DNA of 64,000 nt from Desulfacinum hydrothermale DSM 13146 (GTDB lineage: Bacteria; Desulfobacterota; Syntrophobacteria; Syntrophobacterales; DSM-9756), in assembly GCF_900176285.1 (NCBI RefSeq), contig NZ_FWXF01000014.1, positions 28,849 through 92,848 of the forward strand, written 5' to 3'. Both the position numbers and the translations under genes were made by a program. Shown here piece after piece: positions 17,775 to 26,887 of the stretch. Positions within the stretch are counted from its first letter, which is position 1. Each line of letters starts with the position of its first letter. The notes under the pieces are model-generated. The model had not been told where the DNA came from and did no database searches. It worked only from the letters and a program-made list of their open reading frames with translations.

Positions 17775-19307
17775 TCAAGGCCGCCCTTTACGGGACACGC
17801 GTCGAAAATGATAGCGTGTCGTCGCCACGGCCGCCGCCAGCAGTACGGCGTCTCGCAGCGCGGTCCAGGCCATGGAGGAAAGACCTCCGGATCCATGGCC
17901 GGAGGTGGAAAAACACCCGCAGTCGATGTCCAATCCACGGGCCCAATTGAAAACGACGGCAGCCAGGAAGACCGTGAGAAGCCCGTCCGCTGCCAGCAGG
18001 GCCCCGATAGCCCAAACGCCCGTCACGAGACACACGCCCACCATGGCCTCCATCCAGGGAAGGACCAGGGCCACAGCGTTGACGGCCCATTCCGGCAGGA
18101 TTTGGTATTGGAAGACCACCTGGGCAAAGTCCCATGGATGAAGGATCTTGTCGTAGGAGGCGTAGAGAAAAACGAGTCCGAGAAAAACCCTTCCCGCCAT
18201 GTGGAGGCCCCGGCCCAGCGTCCAGCCTCCGGTTTCGGTTCCACCGTCATGGGGTTTCACCGCCCGGCTCCCAGCCCCTCCCACCTGGTCATCACCGTTA
18301 CACGACAGTTCGCACAGCAGCGACCCATGCCCGCACGGGCTCGTTTCCAGCTCCACCACCGGGTGATCGATCCCGTAACGATCATGGAGTCTTTCCCGGA
18401 CCGTGCGCTTGATGACCTCCGCCCCACTGAGCGGCTGATCCTCCACCACCAAGTGGCAGGAGAAGGCAACACTCGAACCGCCCACACTCCACGCATGCAG
18501 ATAGTGGGCGTTCACAACACCGGGAATCCGTTCAATATCCTCCTTGACCTGCGCGATGTCCAGCCCATGGGGTGCCGCGTTCATCAGCACCCCCACCGCT
18601 TCCCGCAAGATGTCCCAGCAGTTTTTCAGGATGAAAAGGACGATCAAAAGGGACAGGGCAGGATCCAACCAGTTCCACGGCTTGATCGTCAGGACCGCCC
18701 CGTTGACGAGCACGGCCACCGAGGTGAGGAAGTCGCCGAGCATGTGGACAAAGGCGCCCCGCACATTGAGGCTGTGGGACGCGTCCTTATGAAGCAACCA
18801 GGCGGAAAAGCCGTTTCCCACCACCCCCACCCCCGCCAGGGCGATCACCCACAGACCGGAGACGGGTTCCGGATGCCGGAGACGGTGGAGCGCTTCCCAC
18901 GCGATGTAGCCCGACGCACCCAGCAGGAGCCCCACATTCACGAGCGCCGCCAGAACCTCCGCCCGCCGAAACCCGAACGTGTGGCGGACCGTGGCACCCC
19001 TTTGCGCGATCACGAAAGCCGCATAGGCGACCACTAGTGCGGCAAAGTCACTGAAATTGTGGGTGGCGTCGGAAAGGAGGGCCACGCTGTTGGCCAGAAT
19101 CCCGCCGGCCACCTGGGCCGTAGGAATGGCCAGGTTCAGGAGCATGACGCCCAGAAGGCGCCGTCCCGAGGCGGCATCCACCGGCGGATGGTGGTGGCCC
19201 AAGTGGCCGTGGTCGTGGCCGCATCCCTCGTGACCGTCACCTGGGTCCGCGGCCTTCGTCATCTTCAACGGTTCCGGTTCATGCATCGTTTGCACCGCCT
19301 GCGCCAT
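17775..19307 (-). CDS. Cation diffusion facilitator fused to a MauE/DoxX-like domain
   Basis: 510 residues with two recognisable parts. Residues about 25-330 form a CDF (CzcD-type) zinc/cobalt exporter: a His-rich start (GHDHGHLGHHH), the first metal site SDATHNFSDF, HMLGDFLTSVAVLV for the second, and the cytoplasmic dimer domain ending CGHGSLLCELSC. After a linker without a stop, residues about 370-500 form a four-helix MauE/DoxX-like membrane domain with VFLYASYDKILHPWDFAQVV and the cysteine motif DIDCGCF. MauE-like domains usually act in disulfide handling or electron transfer and are normally separate genes. GAGGGGTC precedes the ATG. The rhodanese gene upstream is on the same strand. Confidence 0.82.
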   Translation of the reverse strand: MAQAVQTMHEPEPLKMTKAADPGDGHEGCGHDHGHLGHHHPPVDAASGRRLLGVMLLNLAIPTAQVAGGILANSVALLSDATHNFSDFAALVVAYAAFVIAQRGATVRHTFGFRRAEVLAALVNVGLLLGASGYIAWEALHRLRHPEPVSGLWVIALAGVGVVGNGFSAWLLHKDASHSLNVRGAFVHMLGDFLTSVAVLVNGAVLTIKPWNWLDPALSLLIVLFILKNCWDILREAVGVLMNAAPHGLDIAQVKEDIERIPGVVNAHYLHAWSVGGSSVAFSCHLVVEDQPLSGAEVIKRTVRERLHDRYGIDHPVVELETSPCGHGSLLCELSCNGDDQVGGAGSRAVKPHDGGTETGGWTLGRGLHMAGRVFLGLVFLYASYDKILHPWDFAQVVFQYQILPEWAVNAVALVLPWMEAMVGVCLVTGVWAIGALLAADGLLTVFLAAVVFNWARGLDIDCGCFSTSGHGSGGLSSMAWTALRDAVLLAAAVATTRYHFRRVSRKGRP

Positions 19308-19388
19308 GACCCCTCTTCTTTTCTATGGCAACGGCCAACCCCGGCGTCTCTCGACACCGCGCCTGGGACGGCCGCGGCCCTCGCGCGT

Positions 19389-19877
19389 TCAATCGTCAGC
19401 GCCCGTCGGGAGCCCCGCCTCGATCCAGACCGTCCAGCCATTTACCAGAACGCGCACGTTTTGGTAGCCCATGGCCGCGAGAGCCACGGCCACTTCCCGG
19501 CTGAGACCGCAGCCTTCCCCATCACAGTATGTGATGATGAGCTGTTCCTTTGCCACGTTGGAAAGGACCCTCGGCGCCGCCTCATCGAACATCATCCACG
19601 GCAAATTGACCGCGCCCAGGATGTGTCCTTCGCGGTACGTTTCCGGATCGCGCGCATCCACAAAAAGCGCCTCACCCGAGAAAAAGGCCGCCCGGGCTTC
19701 CTCCAGTGAAACAACCGAAAGAGCACCCTTCTCGGCTTCCACGCCCCCGCTCGCCTTCCAATCTCCCACCCATGGAAGCGGATGGGGCCTCCGCCAATTG
19801 ACCGTCGCCGCCAAGGTCACCGCCGCCACCACCAGTGCCAGGGTCTGCAGGAATCCTTGAGTCAGGCGTTCTTGCAT
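19389..19877 (-). CDS. Membrane-anchored rhodanese-like protein
   Basis: A 162-residue protein with an N-terminal hydrophobic anchor (GFLQTLALVVAAVTLAATVN) followed by a rhodanese domain. Markers are ALFVDARDPETYREGHILGA, the active-site loop YCDGEGCGLSREVA with its catalytic-position cysteine, and the final NGWTVWIEAGLP. It probably acts as a sulfur-transfer or persulfide-binding protein on the outer face of the membrane. The ATG at 19877 is used; a TTG at 19898 with AAAGGA upstream is an alternative start. It precedes the CDF-MauE fusion gene by 81 bases, and MauE-like and rhodanese proteins often occur together. Confidence 0.82.
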   Translation of the reverse strand: MQERLTQGFLQTLALVVAAVTLAATVNWRRPHPLPWVGDWKASGGVEAEKGALSVVSLEEARAAFFSGEALFVDARDPETYREGHILGAVNLPWMMFDEAAPRVLSNVAKEQLIITYCDGEGCGLSREVAVALAAMGYQNVRVLVNGWTVWIEAGLPTGADD

Positions 19878-19929
19878 GTCTATTTTAGAAGGCTTCAAGG
19901 TGCATCCTTTGGTTTGCGGGTCTCCCGCC

Positions 19930-20166
19930 GGAGGCCCTCGGCTACCAAGACCATGGCTTTCCGGCCTTTTTATTGAATTCCCACCACTTGAAGTTCCACC
20001 GTACCCTGTGGGTGGCGCCATGGGAGTTCTGAGACAGCCTCGCAGGGCGGGTTCGAAACCCGCCCCTATCTGCTCCGAAGCCAGGCCGCCAGCACCTACC
20101 CGCCCAGTAACCCCAACCTTTCGTCCGCGCAAGATGGGAGCCACCTGGCCGCTCTCGAACAAGCTA
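19930..20166 (-). mobile_element. Miniature dispersed element, copy D
   Basis: An inverted copy. The plus-strand left end is GGAGGCCCTCGG, then CCATGGCTTTCCGGCC. The palindrome at 20042-20070 has arms CAGGGCGGG and CCCGCCCCT. The right end is CTCTCGAACAAGCTAG, whose reverse complement (CTAGCTTGTTCGAGAG) closely matches the IS1182-like left end at 63594. It lies between the stop of acr3 and the start of the rhodanese gene, is non-coding, and could separate the two transcripts. Confidence 0.65.
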
Positions 20167-20237
20167 GCCGGTCCAGCGGCCGCCCGTGACGCCGCGATGC
20201 GTCGTCGGCCCTGCCGCCCACCCGATTCCAGGCCCCG

Positions 20238-21434
20238 TCAGGCTTCTTTCCCTGGGAACCAATGGGTGGTCTTCAGGCAAATCTTGACCAGCATGAGCAT
20301 CACCGGCACCTCGATGAGCACCCCCACCACCGTGGCCAAAGCCGCTCCCGACGAGAGGCCGAAAAGAAGAGTCGCCGTGGCGATGGCCACCTCGAAGTGG
20401 TTGGACGCGCCGATCATGGCCGAAGGGGCCGCATCTTCATATTTGAGTTTGAGCAGCCGTGCAAGCCCGTAGGTCACCCAGAAGATGAGATTGGTCTGGA
20501 TGAATAGAGGGATGGCGATCCACAGGATGGTGAGCGGATTGGCCACGATCACGTCGCCCTTGAAGGAAAAGAGAAGCACCAGGGTCACCAGCAAAGCGAT
20601 GATGGTGATGGGCGTGAGCACATGGAGGAATTTCTCCTCAAACCACGCCTCACCTTTGGCCTGGATGATCAGCTTCCTGGAAAGATAGCCCGCGGCCAAG
20701 GGCAGGGCCACGTAGACCCCGATGGACAACACCAAGGCCTGCCAGGGCACGGGAAGCCGCCCCACGCCCAGAAGGAAGCCCCCCAGCGGACCATAGAGAA
20801 GGAGCATGGTCAGGCTGTTGATGGCCACCATCACCAGGGTGAGTCCGTCGTTTCCCCGGGCCAGATAGCCCCAGACCAGGACCATGGCCGTGCACGGAGC
20901 GATCCCCAACAGGATGCAGCCCGCCAGATAGCTCCGCCACAAGGGCACTTGAAGCATCTTCATGCCTTCGTGCATCACCACGGTGCCCACACCGTGGGTG
21001 GCTCCCACCGGCAGATTGAGCCCCAGGGGCATCTTCACGTAATCCACGGCTTCAGGACCGATGAGCCCTTTGAGCGCATAGCCCAGGAAGAACAACGAGA
21101 TGCCGTACATGGTGAACGGCTTGATCGCCCAGTTGGCAAAAAGAGTGAGGGCCACCGGCTTGCCGCTCTTTCCCGCCTTCACCACTTCACCGAAGTCGAT
21201 CTTCACCATGATGGGATACATCATGAAAAAGAGACAGACCGCAATGGGGATGGACACCACCGGCGCCTCGCCCACATAGATGGCCATGCCGTCCAAGGTG
21301 CGGGCAACCTCCGGGGCCACCCGCCCCAGCAGGATGCCCGCCGCAATGCAGAGAATCACCCAGAGCGAAAGGTAGCGCTCGAAAACCGTCAGTCCGCGGC
21401 CTCCCTTCTTCTTTCCTGCCGCTTCCGATGCCAT
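20238..21434 (-). CDS. acr3: ACR3-family arsenite efflux permease
   Basis: 398 residues, about ten transmembrane helices, beginning [20 protein letters not shown], a standard Acr3 start. The residues essential in characterised Acr3 proteins are present: the cysteine in [19 protein letters not shown] and the glutamate in [14 protein letters not shown]. It exports arsenite, As(OH)3, using the proton motive force. AAGGAGGAAAAG precedes the ATG. It diverges from a DUF318 permease gene, and the region between them carries promoters on both strands. No ArsR, ArsC or ArsA gene is visible nearby. Confidence 0.92.
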   Translation of the reverse strand: MASEAAGKKKGGRGLTVFERYLSLWVILCIAAGILLGRVAPEVARTLDGMAIYVGEAPVVSIPIAVCLFFMMYPIMVKIDFGEVVKAGKSGKPVALTLFANWAIKPFTMYGISLFFLGYALKGLIGPEAVDYVKMPLGLNLPVGATHGVGTVVMHEGMKMLQVPLWRSYLAGCILLGIAPCTAMVLVWGYLARGNDGLTLVMVAINSLTMLLLYGPLGGFLLGVGRLPVPWQALVLSIGVYVALPLAAGYLSRKLIIQAKGEAWFEEKFLHVLTPITIIALLVTLVLLFSFKGDVIVANPLTILWIAIPLFIQTNLIFWVTYGLARLLKLKYEDAAPSAMIGASNHFEVAIATATLLFGLSSGAALATVVGVLIEVPVMLMLVKICLKTTHWFPGKEA

Positions 21435-21593
21435 CTTTTCCTCCTTGGGCATTCGCTGGATTGCCGGAACCCTATTCCTGCTTTTTCATACCTGCCAGAT
21501 GCCCATGCCGACCCATCGGGCCCCCAAAGCCTGGCTTGAAATGAGACGTTGCATGTTCTTGCCGTCACTAAATCAGTTGTATATCGTCTGCCT

Positions 21594-21623
21594 TCTATAT
21601 GGCGCACCCCCTTCACCTGTCAA
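21594..21623 (-). promoter_or_regulatory. Candidate sigma-70 promoter for acr3
   Basis: On the minus strand TTGACA (21618-21623) and TATAGA (21594-21599) are 18 bases apart. The acr3 start is 160 bases beyond. A TATA-rich imperfect repeat (TATAGAAGG and GACGATATAC) follows directly and could hold a regulator site. Confidence 0.5.
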
Positions 21624-21680
21624 GACATGGGGGCGCACTGCACATTTTCGGTTGGCCGACCGATTTTTCGATAAACCATC

Positions 21681-21711
21681 TTGACAGGGCGCCACTATAT
21701 TGCCATAGTGG
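21681..21711 (+). promoter_or_regulatory. Promoter with overlapping operator palindrome for the DUF318 permease
   Basis: On the plus strand TTGACA (21681-21686) and CATAGT (21704-21709) are 17 bases apart. A perfect inverted repeat with arms CCACTAT (21692-21698) and ATAGTGG (21705-21711) covers the spacer and the -10 box. A protein bound there would block RNA polymerase, which is the geometry of a repressor operator. The start codon lies about 70 bases downstream. Confidence 0.6.
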
Positions 21712-21781
21712 AATATGTAAGACAACCACAATCGGCCGGCCCCAACAGCGGGCCAAAGCACCCAACAAGGAGGACACGGTC

Positions 21782-23158
21782 ATGGCTCGAGCGGAAACAA
21801 GTCGCATGGATTTTTCTATTGAGGAGGCCTCCATGGAGGAACAGGAAAAAAGCAAAATCGAGTGGCGCGACATCTGGAAGCCTCTCAGCCTCATCGTGGG
21901 AACCTTTTTGGTCCTTTTCTATCTTCCCATAGAAAGTGAGCGCTTCCGAGTCGCCGTTCTGGAATCGCTGGCTCTCGCCAAGTGGTACGCTCAGGAGCAC
22001 GTGCTGTTGTGCCTGGTGCCCGCCTTTTTCATTGCGGGTGCCATTGCCTGTTTCGTTTCCCAGGCGGCGGTGATGAAGTATCTGGGAGCGGGGGCCAAGA
22101 AGGTTTTGGCCTACGGCGTGGCTTCGGTCTCCGGCAGCATCCTGGCGGTCTGTTCCTGCACGGTGCTGCCTCTCTTTGCCGGGATCTGGAAGCGCGGAGC
22201 GGGCCTGGGCCCGGCCATCGCCTTTCTTTATTCGGGGCCGGCCATCAACATCCTGGCCATCGTGCTCACCGCCCGCATCCTGGGACTGCCCTTGGGGATC
22301 GCCCGCGCGGTGGGGGCCATCGCCTTCAGCATCATCATCGGGCTGGCCATGCACTTCTTTTTCCGGGAAGAGGAAGAGGCCAAGGCGGCCGCGGCGCTTC
22401 ACATGCCCGCGCCGGAGGTGGAGCGCCCCCTGTGGCAGAACGTGGTGTACTTTGCCTCCATGGTGGGGCTTCTCATCTTCGCCACATGGGGAAAGTCCAC
22501 ATCTCCGGTGGGCCTCTGGAACGCCATCTACGCCATCAAATGGTACCTTGCGGGCGCCTTTGCCCTGCTCTTGGGCGTGCTCCTGGTCTTGTGGTTCCGT
22601 GTGAAGGCCTACAAGATCGCCCTTTCGGCCGCAGTGGTCATCGCTCTCGCCTACACGTTTCCCCATGAACCGCTCATCGCCTTTTCCGCCGGCATCATCG
22701 CCTTGGTGATCTGCATCACCACCACCCGGGGAGAGACGGAAGACTGGTTCCTTTCCACGTGGGATTTCACCAAGCAGATCACACCGCTGCTCTTCGCGGG
22801 GGTGCTGGCTGCCGGCCTTCTTTTGGGGCGACCCGGCGGGGCCGAAGGGATCATCCCGTCGCGTTGGGTGAGCGGACTGGTGGGCGGCAATTCCCTGGGA
22901 GCCAACCTTTTTGCCGCCGTGGTGGGGGCCTTCATGTACTTCGCCACACTCACCGAGGTTCCCATCCTGCAGGGGCTCATCGGAGCGGGCATGGGCAAAG
23001 GCCCGGCTCTGGCCTTGCTCCTGGCCGGTCCGGCCCTGAGTCTGCCCAATATGCTCGTGATCCGCAGCGTCATGGGAACCAAGAAAACGTTCGTTTTCGT
23101 CTGCCTCGTGGTGGTCATGTCCACCATCGCCGGCCTGATCTTTGGTGCGTATTTCTAG
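21782..23158 (+). CDS. DUF318/ArsP-like permease
   Basis: 458 residues with about ten transmembrane helices. The family signature is the cysteine-containing CSCTVLPLFAGIWKRG followed by GPAIAFLYSGPAINI, with a second repeat GKGPALALLLAGPALSLPNM. DUF318 permeases include ArsP, an exporter of trivalent organoarsenicals, and other arsenic-regulated permeases. Divergence from acr3 supports a metalloid role, but the substrate is inferred. AAGGAGGACACGGTC precedes the ATG at 21782. A second in-frame ATG at 21834, behind GAGGAGGCCTCC, is possible. A 302-base gap with no recognised gene follows. Confidence 0.85.
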   Translation: MARAETSRMDFSIEEASMEEQEKSKIEWRDIWKPLSLIVGTFLVLFYLPIESERFRVAVLESLALAKWYAQEHVLLCLVPAFFIAGAIACFVSQAAVMKYLGAGAKKVLAYGVASVSGSILAVCSCTVLPLFAGIWKRGAGLGPAIAFLYSGPAINILAIVLTARILGLPLGIARAVGAIAFSIIIGLAMHFFFREEEEAKAAAALHMPAPEVERPLWQNVVYFASMVGLLIFATWGKSTSPVGLWNAIYAIKWYLAGAFALLLGVLLVLWFRVKAYKIALSAAVVIALAYTFPHEPLIAFSAGIIALVICITTTRGETEDWFLSTWDFTKQITPLLFAGVLAAGLLLGRPGGAEGIIPSRWVSGLVGGNSLGANLFAAVVGAFMYFATLTEVPILQGLIGAGMGKGPALALLLAGPALSLPNMLVIRSVMGTKKTFVFVCLVVVMSTIAGLIFGAYF

Positions 23159-23460
23159 GCAATAACCCAGGAAACACCGCCAAGCTCAAGGAACGCCCAT
23201 GTGTGGGGAGCCAATCCGGCTCCTCACCTTGGCGTTTTGGGGGAACTGTCTTCGGCTGGTGGCCCATCAGCGGCCATGGTCAAGATCTGTGGCGACACAG
23301 GAAGCGGCGCATCGTTCGTGACGCCCCAGATCAACGGGACCCCAACCCCTGGAATAGCACAACACGCGCCTCGCAGCCTCTGAGAACGATTCTGTGGGGT
23401 CCGTCGCTGCAGAGAATTCTTTCAAGGTGAGCGCCAGGAACCCCACCCTGGAGCCGGCTT

Positions 23461-24306
23461 TCAGGCGGGCGCAATCTCCCGCACCACGTGGGCGAACGCA
23501 TGGGCCAGTTCGGCAACCGATCGGGCCAGCAGACGGCCATCGAAGGGGGGCAGACCGTTGGGAGCGGGCCGCGGCGGCACCCTCGCCATGAGCTCCGCCA
23601 GGCACGCTTCCCGAGGCACCACCAACGATCCCAGGTACCGCCCCCACCGACTGGAAAGCAGCACCTCGTGCAGGCGGTCCGTCCTGGAATCGGAAAAAAA
23701 CCGAAGCAAGGTGGCCTGCCAGTAGAGACAGCGCCGCACGCCCCGTTCGGCGGGCACGTGGCGTGGCAGCGCCACCTGGAGCAAGCGTCGAAAATAACGC
23801 GGCGCCGGATGGGTCCGCCACAGGCCGTGGCGCACTCCATCCAGCAGCCGGCAGAACCCATCTTCCGGACCCACCAGGGGGATCCACTGGGCTTCCAGCT
23901 GCCCTTCCAGCCACAGGTGGCAGGACTTGGGTTTCAGCCGGTAGTAGCGGCACGGTCCGAAAGGGGGTTCGCTGTAGTAGGCCACCAGCCCGTGCCAGTA
24001 GGCGTCCGCCAACAGATGGCTCATGAATCCCATCAGCCAGGAGGCATAGGAGCGATCCCCTTTCGCCTGGCTCTGCCGCAGGAGATTTCGACAGACCTGC
24101 GCCCCCGCCTCCCCCTGATAACGGTGAAGGCGTCTTCCCACGCGTGACAGAGTGAACCGGGGTATGTCATAGAAGAGGGTGTCCGGCATGACGGCACCTA
24201 GCAAGAAGGACACCCTGTCCAGTGGGAAATACCTGGCGTCTTGACCGGCGTTCAACAGCCCGGCGGCTTCCCGAGCCAGCAGCATGTGAAAGCGTTCTTT
24301 GGGCAT
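23461..24306 (-). CDS. Zinc-dependent phospholipase C-like protein
   Basis: A 281-residue protein of the zinc-dependent phospholipase C/S1-P1-nuclease fold. Typical metal-site pieces are visible: the His in ERFHMLLAREAA, LLGAVMPDTLFYD and GFMSHLLADAYWHGL, with His and Asp spaced as in that family. It has no signal peptide, unlike secreted phospholipases, and is more like the uncharacterised cytoplasmic members that are common in Desulfobacterota. Its start codon overlaps, on the opposite strand, the upstream-most ATG of the MFS transporter gene. Confidence 0.75.
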   Translation of the reverse strand: MPKERFHMLLAREAAGLLNAGQDARYFPLDRVSFLLGAVMPDTLFYDIPRFTLSRVGRRLHRYQGEAGAQVCRNLLRQSQAKGDRSYASWLMGFMSHLLADAYWHGLVAYYSEPPFGPCRYYRLKPKSCHLWLEGQLEAQWIPLVGPEDGFCRLLDGVRHGLWRTHPAPRYFRRLLQVALPRHVPAERGVRRCLYWQATLLRFFSDSRTDRLHEVLLSSRWGRYLGSLVVPREACLAELMARVPPRPAPNGLPPFDGRLLARSVAELAHAFAHVVREIAPA

Positions 24307-25633
24307 GGAGGTGTGTTTGTCTCCCGTACGTCGGCTCTTTCCAAAAGACCGGGCCCAACTGGCCTGGTGTCTCTACGACTGGGCCAATTCCGCCTTCGCC
24401 ACCAGCGTCTTGGCCGTCTTTCTTCCCATCTACTTCGCCCGGGTCGTTGTTCCCCCCCAGGGCGTGACCTTACCGATCTTCGGCTTGGCTTGGCACACGG
24501 AAGCTTCTTCTTTGTGGGCCTATACCGTCTCTGCGTCCGTCCTGGCGGTGATCGTCCCTGCCCCTTTGGTGGGAAGACTTGCCGATGAGAAGGCCGCGCG
24601 CAAGAGCTTTCTTCTTCTGTGCGCCTCGGCCGGTGCCTTGAGCACCGCGTCTCTGTGGGCTTGCGGGCCGGGGGACGTCTTCCAGACCCTGGCCACCTTT
24701 GCCTTGGCTTACATCGCCTTCAGCACTTCCGAGGTGTTCTACAATGCCTATCTGCCCCACATCGCCCTTCCGGCGGCCCGGGATTGGTTGTCCGGGCTGG
24801 GTTACGCCTATGGATACGTGGGCGGAGGTCTCCTTCTGGCTTTGCATCTTTGGGCCCTGGCCCACCGGTCCTTCTTGGGGTTTGAAAATGCACCCGCCTT
24901 GATCCGCACCTTTTTCCTTTCGGTGGGCATCTGGTGGGCGGTCTTTTCGCTTCCTTGTCTTTTCTGGCTCCCCCCAGGACGCCGCGGACAGGCCCCAAAG
25001 ACCGCGCCGTCCTCCCATCCGTTCTCCAAGGCTTCCTTGGCCGTTTACCGGGAAATCACCTCGTTTCCCGGTGCCCTCCTCATGGTCTGCGCCTATTTCT
25101 TTTTCAACAACGGCATTCAAACCGTCATCGCCATGGCCTCCATGTACGGAGCCACGGCTCTTCAGTTGGAAACGACCGACATCGCCCTCGCCTTCCTCAT
25201 CACCCAGGCGGTGGCCTTCCCCGGCGCGGTTCTGCTCAGTCGGCTGGCCGAACAATGGGGCACCAAACGGATTCTTCTCGCCTCCATCGGCCTGTGGTGC
25301 GGCATTGTGATGGCCGCCTACCGGGTCCAAAGCGCTTTCCAGTTCCAAGTCCTTGCCGCATGGGTGGGATTTATTCTGGGCGGAAGCCAGGCCCTCAGCC
25401 GCTCCCTGTTCAGCCGCCTCATCCCGCAGGGACGAAGCGCGCAGTTTTTCGGATTCTTCACCGTAGGCGGCAAATTCTCGGCGCTTCTGGGCCCCTTTTT
25501 CTTCGGTCTCGTCCATGACATCACGGGGCGCCCTCGCTGGGCCATCCTCAGCGTTCTCTTCTTCTTCCTGATGGGCTTCGGGCTCCTGTGGCGCGTTCCC
25601 TCCCAGGAAGAACACTCTGTCCTCAGCTCCTGA
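24305..25633 (+). CDS. MFS transporter, UMF1/Atg22-like family
   Basis: About 443 residues with twelve transmembrane helices. The N-terminal AWCLYDWANSAFATSVLAVF is the signature of the UMF1 (Atg22-like) branch of the major facilitator superfamily, and GKFSALLGPFFFGLVHDITG near the end is also typical. Fungal Atg22 exports amino acids from vacuoles; bacterial substrates are unknown. The start is uncertain: the ATG at 24305 overlaps the divergent gene's start, while a TTG at 24317 has GGAGG five bases upstream and may be the true one. Confidence 0.85.
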   Translation: MEVCLSPVRRLFPKDRAQLAWCLYDWANSAFATSVLAVFLPIYFARVVVPPQGVTLPIFGLAWHTEASSLWAYTVSASVLAVIVPAPLVGRLADEKAARKSFLLLCASAGALSTASLWACGPGDVFQTLATFALAYIAFSTSEVFYNAYLPHIALPAARDWLSGLGYAYGYVGGGLLLALHLWALAHRSFLGFENAPALIRTFFLSVGIWWAVFSLPCLFWLPPGRRGQAPKTAPSSHPFSKASLAVYREITSFPGALLMVCAYFFFNNGIQTVIAMASMYGATALQLETTDIALAFLITQAVAFPGAVLLSRLAEQWGTKRILLASIGLWCGIVMAAYRVQSAFQFQVLAAWVGFILGGSQALSRSLFSRLIPQGRSAQFFGFFTVGGKFSALLGPFFFGLVHDITGRPRWAILSVLFFFLMGFGLLWRVPSQEEHSVLSS

Positions 25634-25731
25634 TCCGGGATGCAATGGATGATGCTCGGCGGCATACCGCCTGCCGAACAAAGGGAGAGTCCCCGGCTTT
25701 TGCGCATAGGGGCCATTGGGTTAAAAGCCCG

Positions 25732-26301
25732 TCAGAAGAACCGTCCGCGTTCCACCCGGGCCCGAAAGGCTTCGATGGCTTCCGGGATGAGCCGTCGTAC
25801 AAAGGAGGATCGATCCGCCTCAAATGTTTTCTGGAACTCCGGGTAGCGCGGGTGTCGGTCGGCAAGTGCAGGAGTCTGGTTCTGCTGATGAGCGAATCGC
25901 TCATCGAAGTGCTCGATGAGCTCCAGGATGGGGATCGTCCCACTCGCATCCTCTTCCACCCATCCCAGGCGCCGCATGCACTCGAAGCGGATTCTGTCCA
26001 GCAGAAACAAGGCGCGATCGATCACGCCGATCTTTTCGTTCGGGGCCAGTGCATCCATGTTCGGCTTTTCCTGGCCCGTCACCACGGCGAGAACCACCGA
26101 CTGGATCGCCACGTGGGAGGCCTCTCCGGTCTCAACCAGGGCGGCGAGAACGGGGTCCGGCAGGTCCCGGATGGCCGTCCTTTCGTCAAAGACGCCCCCA
26201 AAGCGCCTTTCCCAAAGTCTAAAAGCACGCCGCGCCAAAACCTTCTTGCGTCCTTCGTCCAGGGCAATGATCTGTGCCACGATCCCCTTCCCTTCCCGCA
26301 T
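25732..26301 (-). CDS. Hypothetical protein downstream of AMMECR1 gene
   Basis: A 189-residue predicted soluble protein starting MREGKGIVAQIIALDEGRKK. It is rich in charged helices (VLARRAFRLWERRF; LFLLDRIRFECMRRLGWVE) and has no signal peptide, membrane helix or Cys motif. I do not recognise a family. It directly follows the AMMECR1 gene on the same strand (16-base gap from its stop) and probably belongs to the MEMO-AMMECR1 transcript. The start is chosen to avoid overlap with the AMMECR1 stop; the ribosome site (GAAGAGCGC) is weak, so upstream GTG codons remain possible. Confidence 0.6.
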   Translation of the reverse strand: MREGKGIVAQIIALDEGRKKVLARRAFRLWERRFGGVFDERTAIRDLPDPVLAALVETGEASHVAIQSVVLAVVTGQEKPNMDALAPNEKIGVIDRALFLLDRIRFECMRRLGWVEEDASGTIPILELIEHFDERFAHQQNQTPALADRHPRYPEFQKTFEADRSSFVRRLIPEAIEAFRARVERGRFF

Positions 26302-26317
26302 GCGCTCTTCGCGCGGG

Positions 26318-26887
26318 TCAGAAGACGTCAGCCGAAAAACGGTAAATCTCCGTCCCGCTCCGCCGCCAGGCATCTTCTGACAGTCCCGCCTTTTTACAGG
26401 TCCACGAAAGGAATTGTTCCTTGTCCCAGCCGTGTTCCACCGCCACCTGCGGCAACAGCAACCCGCTCATAAACCCCTTGCGCACCACGAGCCCATGGCG
26501 ACCGACCTCAAAGTCCATGGGATCCGTCATGCGCTCCAGGGGCGTGAGCGCGGAAATCTCCAGGTCCACTTCGGGCAGCTCCTCCGCCCGAAGCGGAGGA
26601 AAGCGCGGATCCGAAAGGGCCGCTTGCACGGCCGCCTCCCGGACCGTCTCCCACAGCGGCCGGCGCCCTTCCACATATCCGATGCACCCCCGAAGCATTC
26701 CTTTCTTGTGCAGGCTGACAAAGGCACCACGTTTTTCCTGAAGCCGATGGGAGTCCAACCGAAGACGGGGCGACTCCTCCCCCAGGAGCTTGTGGCGAAG
26801 GGCCTGGAGCGCGATCCTTTTCAGTTCCTCCCTTTCGGATTCCGAAAGTCCCAGATCCAGGCCGGCGCGCACCCTCTTTTCAACCAT
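26318..26887 (-). CDS. amrA: AMMECR1-domain protein (AmmeMemoRadiSam protein A)
   Basis: 189 residues covering a complete AMMECR1 domain. Hallmarks are RGAFVSLHKKGMLRGCIGYVEG, containing the near-invariant LRGCIG, then DPRFPPLRAEELPEVDLEISALTP and the C-terminal LLLPQVAVEHGWDKEQFL. In bacteria this domain occurs with a MEMO protein and a radical SAM protein; the reaction is still undefined. The gene overlaps the end of the MEMO gene by eight bases, so the two are translationally coupled. AGGGAGGAACGCC precedes the ATG. No radical SAM gene lies next to this pair. Confidence 0.88.
   Translation of the reverse strand: MVEKRVRAGLDLGLSESEREELKRIALQALRHKLLGEESPRLRLDSHRLQEKRGAFVSLHKKGMLRGCIGYVEGRRPLWETVREAAVQAALSDPRFPPLRAEELPEVDLEISALTPLERMTDPMDFEVGRHGLVVRKGFMSGLLLPQVAVEHGWDKEQFLSWTCKKAGLSEDAWRRSGTEIYRFSADVF

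Noticed and set aside
20042..20070. GGTTCGAAACCCGC resembling a tRNA T-loop
   Set aside because: It is the core of dispersed element copy D; no acceptor, D or anticodon arms surround it, and the same palindrome recurs in seven other places.
23201..23383. Short plus-strand frame after the DUF318 permease
   Set aside because: It has no ribosome site, no recognisable domain and proline/glycine-rich random-like sequence.
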